A stretch of 64,000 nucleotides of DNA from Pseudomonadota bacterium (GTDB lineage: Bacteria; Pseudomonadota; Alphaproteobacteria; Azospirillales; Azospirillaceae): the NCBI GenBank assembly GCA_023423695.1, contig JAFAFA010000155.1, positions 124,001 through 188,000 on the forward strand, read 5' to 3'. Positions within the stretch are counted from its first letter, which is position 1. Every line of letters starts with the position of its first letter. Both the position numbers and the translations under genes were made by a program. The notes under the pieces are model-generated. The model was not told where the DNA came from and did not search any database. It was given only the letters and a program-made list of their open reading frames with translations. Shown in pieces: positions 61,806-64,000 of the stretch.

Positions 61806-63053
61806 ATGACCAGCGTCCAGTTCCCCGACGACCAGCCCGCCAAGCTCGGGCAAGCAAATATCGGCCAACCCGATCTCCAAAACCGGGCCAGTTCCCCGGT
61901 CGGTCCCGTCGCCCGGAGCCCGCTCATGTCGAAATCGACCCTGTCGCGCAGCAAGCCCTACGCCCAGCTCGCAGCCTATCTCCTGTTCTGCGCCGTCATC
62001 CTGGCGGTTCCCAGCTTCGTCACCGACGCCTTCCTCTTGAACAAGTTCGCCCGTTATCTGGCGCTCGGCCTCGCCGCCGCCGCGCTGGCGCTCAGCTGGG
62101 GCTATGCCGGCATCCTCAACCTGGGGCAGGGGGTCAGCTTCGGCATCGGCGCCTATGCCATCGCCATGCATCTGAAGCTGAAGACCAGCCCGGTCCACAC
62201 CGGGTCGGCCGGGCTGCCGGATTTCATGGTGTGGAACAACCTCGACCACCTGCCCTGGTTCTGGCAGCCCTTCCATTCCAGCCTGTTCGCGGTGCTGGCC
62301 GGCATCCTGGCTCCGGTGGTGGTGGCGCTGCTGCTGGGATCCTTCATGTTCCGGGCCCGGATCGCCGGGGTCTATGTCGCCATCATCACGCTCGCCATGC
62401 TGGCGGTGGTCAACCTGCTGTTCATCGACCAGCAGGCCTACACCGGCGGCTTCAACGGCATCACCGATCTGGCGTGGCTGGAGGTCGGAAGCGTCACCTT
62501 CGATCCCTACAGCCCAGCCTTCTACTATCTTTCCGCCGGGGCGCTGTCGCTGTGCCTGCTGCTCGGCCTCGCCTTCACCCGCAGCAAGGCCGGGCTGATC
62601 CTCCAGGCCATCCGCAACGACGCCGACCGGGTGCGCTTCTTCGGCTACGACGTCGCCGCCTACCAATCTCTCGCCTTCGCGGTGTCGGCCGGCATGGCCG
62701 GGCTGGCGGGCATGCTCTACGCCATGGTGCTGGAATTCGCCTCGCCCACCTTCATGGGGGTGTCGCTCAGCCTGTCCATGGTGATCTGGGCGGCGGTCGG
62801 CGGGCGCGGCTCGCTGTTGGGGGCCGCCATCGGCGCCATCCTGGTCAACTTCATGCAGGGCAGCCTGTCCGAGAGCTTCCTCGACACCTGGCAGCTCATC
62901 CTCGGCGGCATGTTCATCCTGGTCGTGGTCTTCCTGCCCAACGGGTTGTCGAGCCTGATCGGCATCCTGTCGGACCGCCTGACCCGCCCGGCCCGTCTCA
63001 GGGCGGACTCCGCCCTTGCCGATGCGCCGCATGCCCGCCGCACGCTGAGCTGA
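61806..63053 (+). CDS. urtC: UrtC/FmdF-like ABC transporter permease
   Basis: This is a 415-residue permease with a polar N-terminal tail of about 45 residues, then about ten helices: WGYAGILNLGQGVSFGIGAY, RARIAGVYVAIITLAMLAVV, AIRNDADRVRFFGYDVAAY and AVGGRGSLLGAAIGAILVNF. The ATG at 61806 has a GGAGGGCC/AAGG region upstream; ATG at 61926 would remove the tail. It lies 14 bases after urtB. Confidence 0.88.
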   Translation: MTSVQFPDDQPAKLGQANIGQPDLQNRASSPVGPVARSPLMSKSTLSRSKPYAQLAAYLLFCAVILAVPSFVTDAFLLNKFARYLALGLAAAALALSWGYAGILNLGQGVSFGIGAYAIAMHLKLKTSPVHTGSAGLPDFMVWNNLDHLPWFWQPFHSSLFAVLAGILAPVVVALLLGSFMFRARIAGVYVAIITLAMLAVVNLLFIDQQAYTGGFNGITDLAWLEVGSVTFDPYSPAFYYLSAGALSLCLLLGLAFTRSKAGLILQAIRNDADRVRFFGYDVAAYQSLAFAVSAGMAGLAGMLYAMVLEFASPTFMGVSLSLSMVIWAAVGGRGSLLGAAIGAILVNFMQGSLSESFLDTWQLILGGMFILVVVFLPNGLSSLIGILSDRLTRPARLRADSALADAPHARRTLS

Positions 63054-63067
63054 AGGAGACGACCGAC

Positions 63068-63817
63068 ATGGCCTATCTCGAACTCCACGGACTGGAAGTC
63101 AGCTTCGACGGCTTCAAGGCGGTCAACGGTTTGGATCTGGCGGTCGAGCGCGGCGAGCTGCGCTGCCTGCTGGGTGCCAACGGGGCCGGCAAGTCCACCA
63201 CCCTGGATCTGATCTGCGGCCGCACGCAGCCGACCGGCGGGCGCATCCTGCTCGACGGGCAAGACATCACCCATGCGCCGGAATTCCGGCGCGCCCGCCA
63301 CGGGGTGGGCCGCAAGTTCCAGGTGCCCAGCGTCTTCAAGGAACTGACGGTGCGCGAAAATCTGGAGGTCGCGCAGTCCCGGCACCCCGGCCCGGCCCGG
63401 ACCATCCGCCTGTTCCCCGGCCTCCGCCTCGACCGGCGCATCGCCGAGGTGCTGGAGATCGTCGAATTGACGGAAGAGCTGGACACCAGGGCCGCCTTCC
63501 TGTCGCACGGCCAGACGCAATGGCTGGAGATCGCCATGCTGCTGGTCCAGGACAGCGCCCTGATCCTGATGGACGAGCCGACCGCCGGCATGACCATCCA
63601 GGAGACCGGCAAGACCTCGCGCATCTTCCAGCGGCTGCGCGGCCGGCACACGCTGATCGTGGTCGAGCACGACATGGGCTTCGTCCGCGAGATCGCCGAG
63701 ACCATCACCGTTCTGCACCAGGGCAAGCGCCTGTCCGAAGGATCGATCCGGCATGTGGAGAACGATCCCAAGGTGCGCGAGGCCTATCTCGGAAGCGGGG
63801 GCATCTCCCATGCTTGA
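63068..63817 (+). CDS. urtD: UrtD-like ABC transporter ATP-binding protein
   Basis: This is a 249-residue ATPase: Walker A GANGAGKSTTLDLI, Q-loop region GVGRKFQVPSVFKELTVREN, the signature LSHGQTQWLEIAMLL and Walker B ALILMDEPTAGM. The LSHGQ signature and FQVPSVF are typical of the urea-type (UrtD) branch. It lies 14 bases after urtC. Confidence 0.93.
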   Translation: MAYLELHGLEVSFDGFKAVNGLDLAVERGELRCLLGANGAGKSTTLDLICGRTQPTGGRILLDGQDITHAPEFRRARHGVGRKFQVPSVFKELTVRENLEVAQSRHPGPARTIRLFPGLRLDRRIAEVLEIVELTEELDTRAAFLSHGQTQWLEIAMLLVQDSALILMDEPTAGMTIQETGKTSRIFQRLRGRHTLIVVEHDMGFVREIAETITVLHQGKRLSEGSIRHVENDPKVREAYLGSGGISHA

Positions 63818-64000
63818 CATGACCGACGTCTATTCCTTCTACGGCAGCAGCCCGGTGTTGCAGAACGTCAGCTTCGCCGTGCCCAAGGGCAGTCTGCTCA
63901 GCGTGCTGGGCCGCAACGGGGTGGGGAAGACCACGCTGATGCGGACCGTCATGGGGCTGACCGACCGGGTCACCGGCTGGATCGGGCTGGGCGGCAGCGA
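63810..64000 (+). CDS. urtE: UrtE-like ABC transporter ATP-binding protein, partial
   Basis: The frame starts MLDMTDVYSFYGSSPVLQNV and has Walker A LGRNGVGKTTLMRTVMGL before leaving the window. It overlaps the end of urtD by eight bases, so it is translationally coupled. About 63 codons are visible; the remainder lies outside. Confidence 0.9.
   Translation, partial: MLDMTDVYSFYGSSPVLQNVSFAVPKGSLLSVLGRNGVGKTTLMRTVMGLTDRVTGWIGLGGS

Overview
The window is high-GC bacterial DNA, dense with operons whose genes overlap at ATGA. The gene set points to an alphaproteobacterium close to Azospirillum or other Rhodospirillales: a soxCDYZAXB cluster, a BigR/Blh sulfur module, LIV-type and Urt-type ABC transporters, an AmiC/AmiR pair and alphaproteobacterial-looking IS6 remnants. 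The genus is an inference from gene content, not from a marker gene. No rRNA, tRNA, CRISPR array or replication origin was seen.

Layout. 1-2040 (minus): an ArsR repressor, a DUF318/ArsP-type permease, a CxxC thioredoxin-fold protein and a diheme cytochrome c cut by the window edge. 2298-2762: a small YgaP-like membrane protein. 2896-14670 (minus): a thiosulfate oxidation locus. A histidine kinase with a PhnD-like periplasmic sensor and a FixJ-type regulator sit upstream of soxC-D-Y-Z-A-X-B, followed by a DsrE protein, a YeeE/YedE transporter and a SoxH-like metallohydrolase. 15298-18294: a second sulfur module, with blh divergent from bigR-yeeE-yeeE-tauE. 18490-29340 is a mobile-element graveyard carrying a few intact passengers: an Scs/DsbD-type thiol redox operon, one complete IS5-type element, a lipoprotein, and a ureohydrolase bracketed by inverted IS6 remnants. 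29341-36157: surface-glycan genes (a WcbI remnant, a three-domain glycosyltransferase, methyltransferases, and a TylF-type gene with a frameshift in a G5 tract). 36976-41254: a PD40/RTX secreted protein, and a lipoprotein next to an L,D-transpeptidase. 41926-45361: a cobalt-type nitrile hydratase operon with a CobW-type activator, a p14K-like chaperone and a lone CbiM permease. 45434-54927: a GlxA-type regulator convergent with a nine-gene minus-strand catabolic operon (M20 amidohydrolase, FAD oxidoreductase, two ATC-hydrolase-like proteins, LivKHMGF). 55122-56822: a chemoreceptor. 57152-64000: amiC-amiR, then a urea/short-chain amide ABC transporter that runs off the window.

How the parts fit. 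The sox set would oxidise thiosulfate in the periplasm, and BigR/Blh would handle sulfide and persulfide. Nitrile hydratase makes amides, and AmiC/AmiR with the Urt/Fmd transporter would sense and import amides or urea. No amidase is present in the window. The most interesting signal is a set of three RNA leaders around amiC-amiR: hexaloop hairpins whose 3' arms overlap the 5' arms of intrinsic terminators, as expected for targets of the ANTAR protein AmiR. The second is the uncharacterised catabolic operon carrying two different ATC-hydrolase-like proteins.
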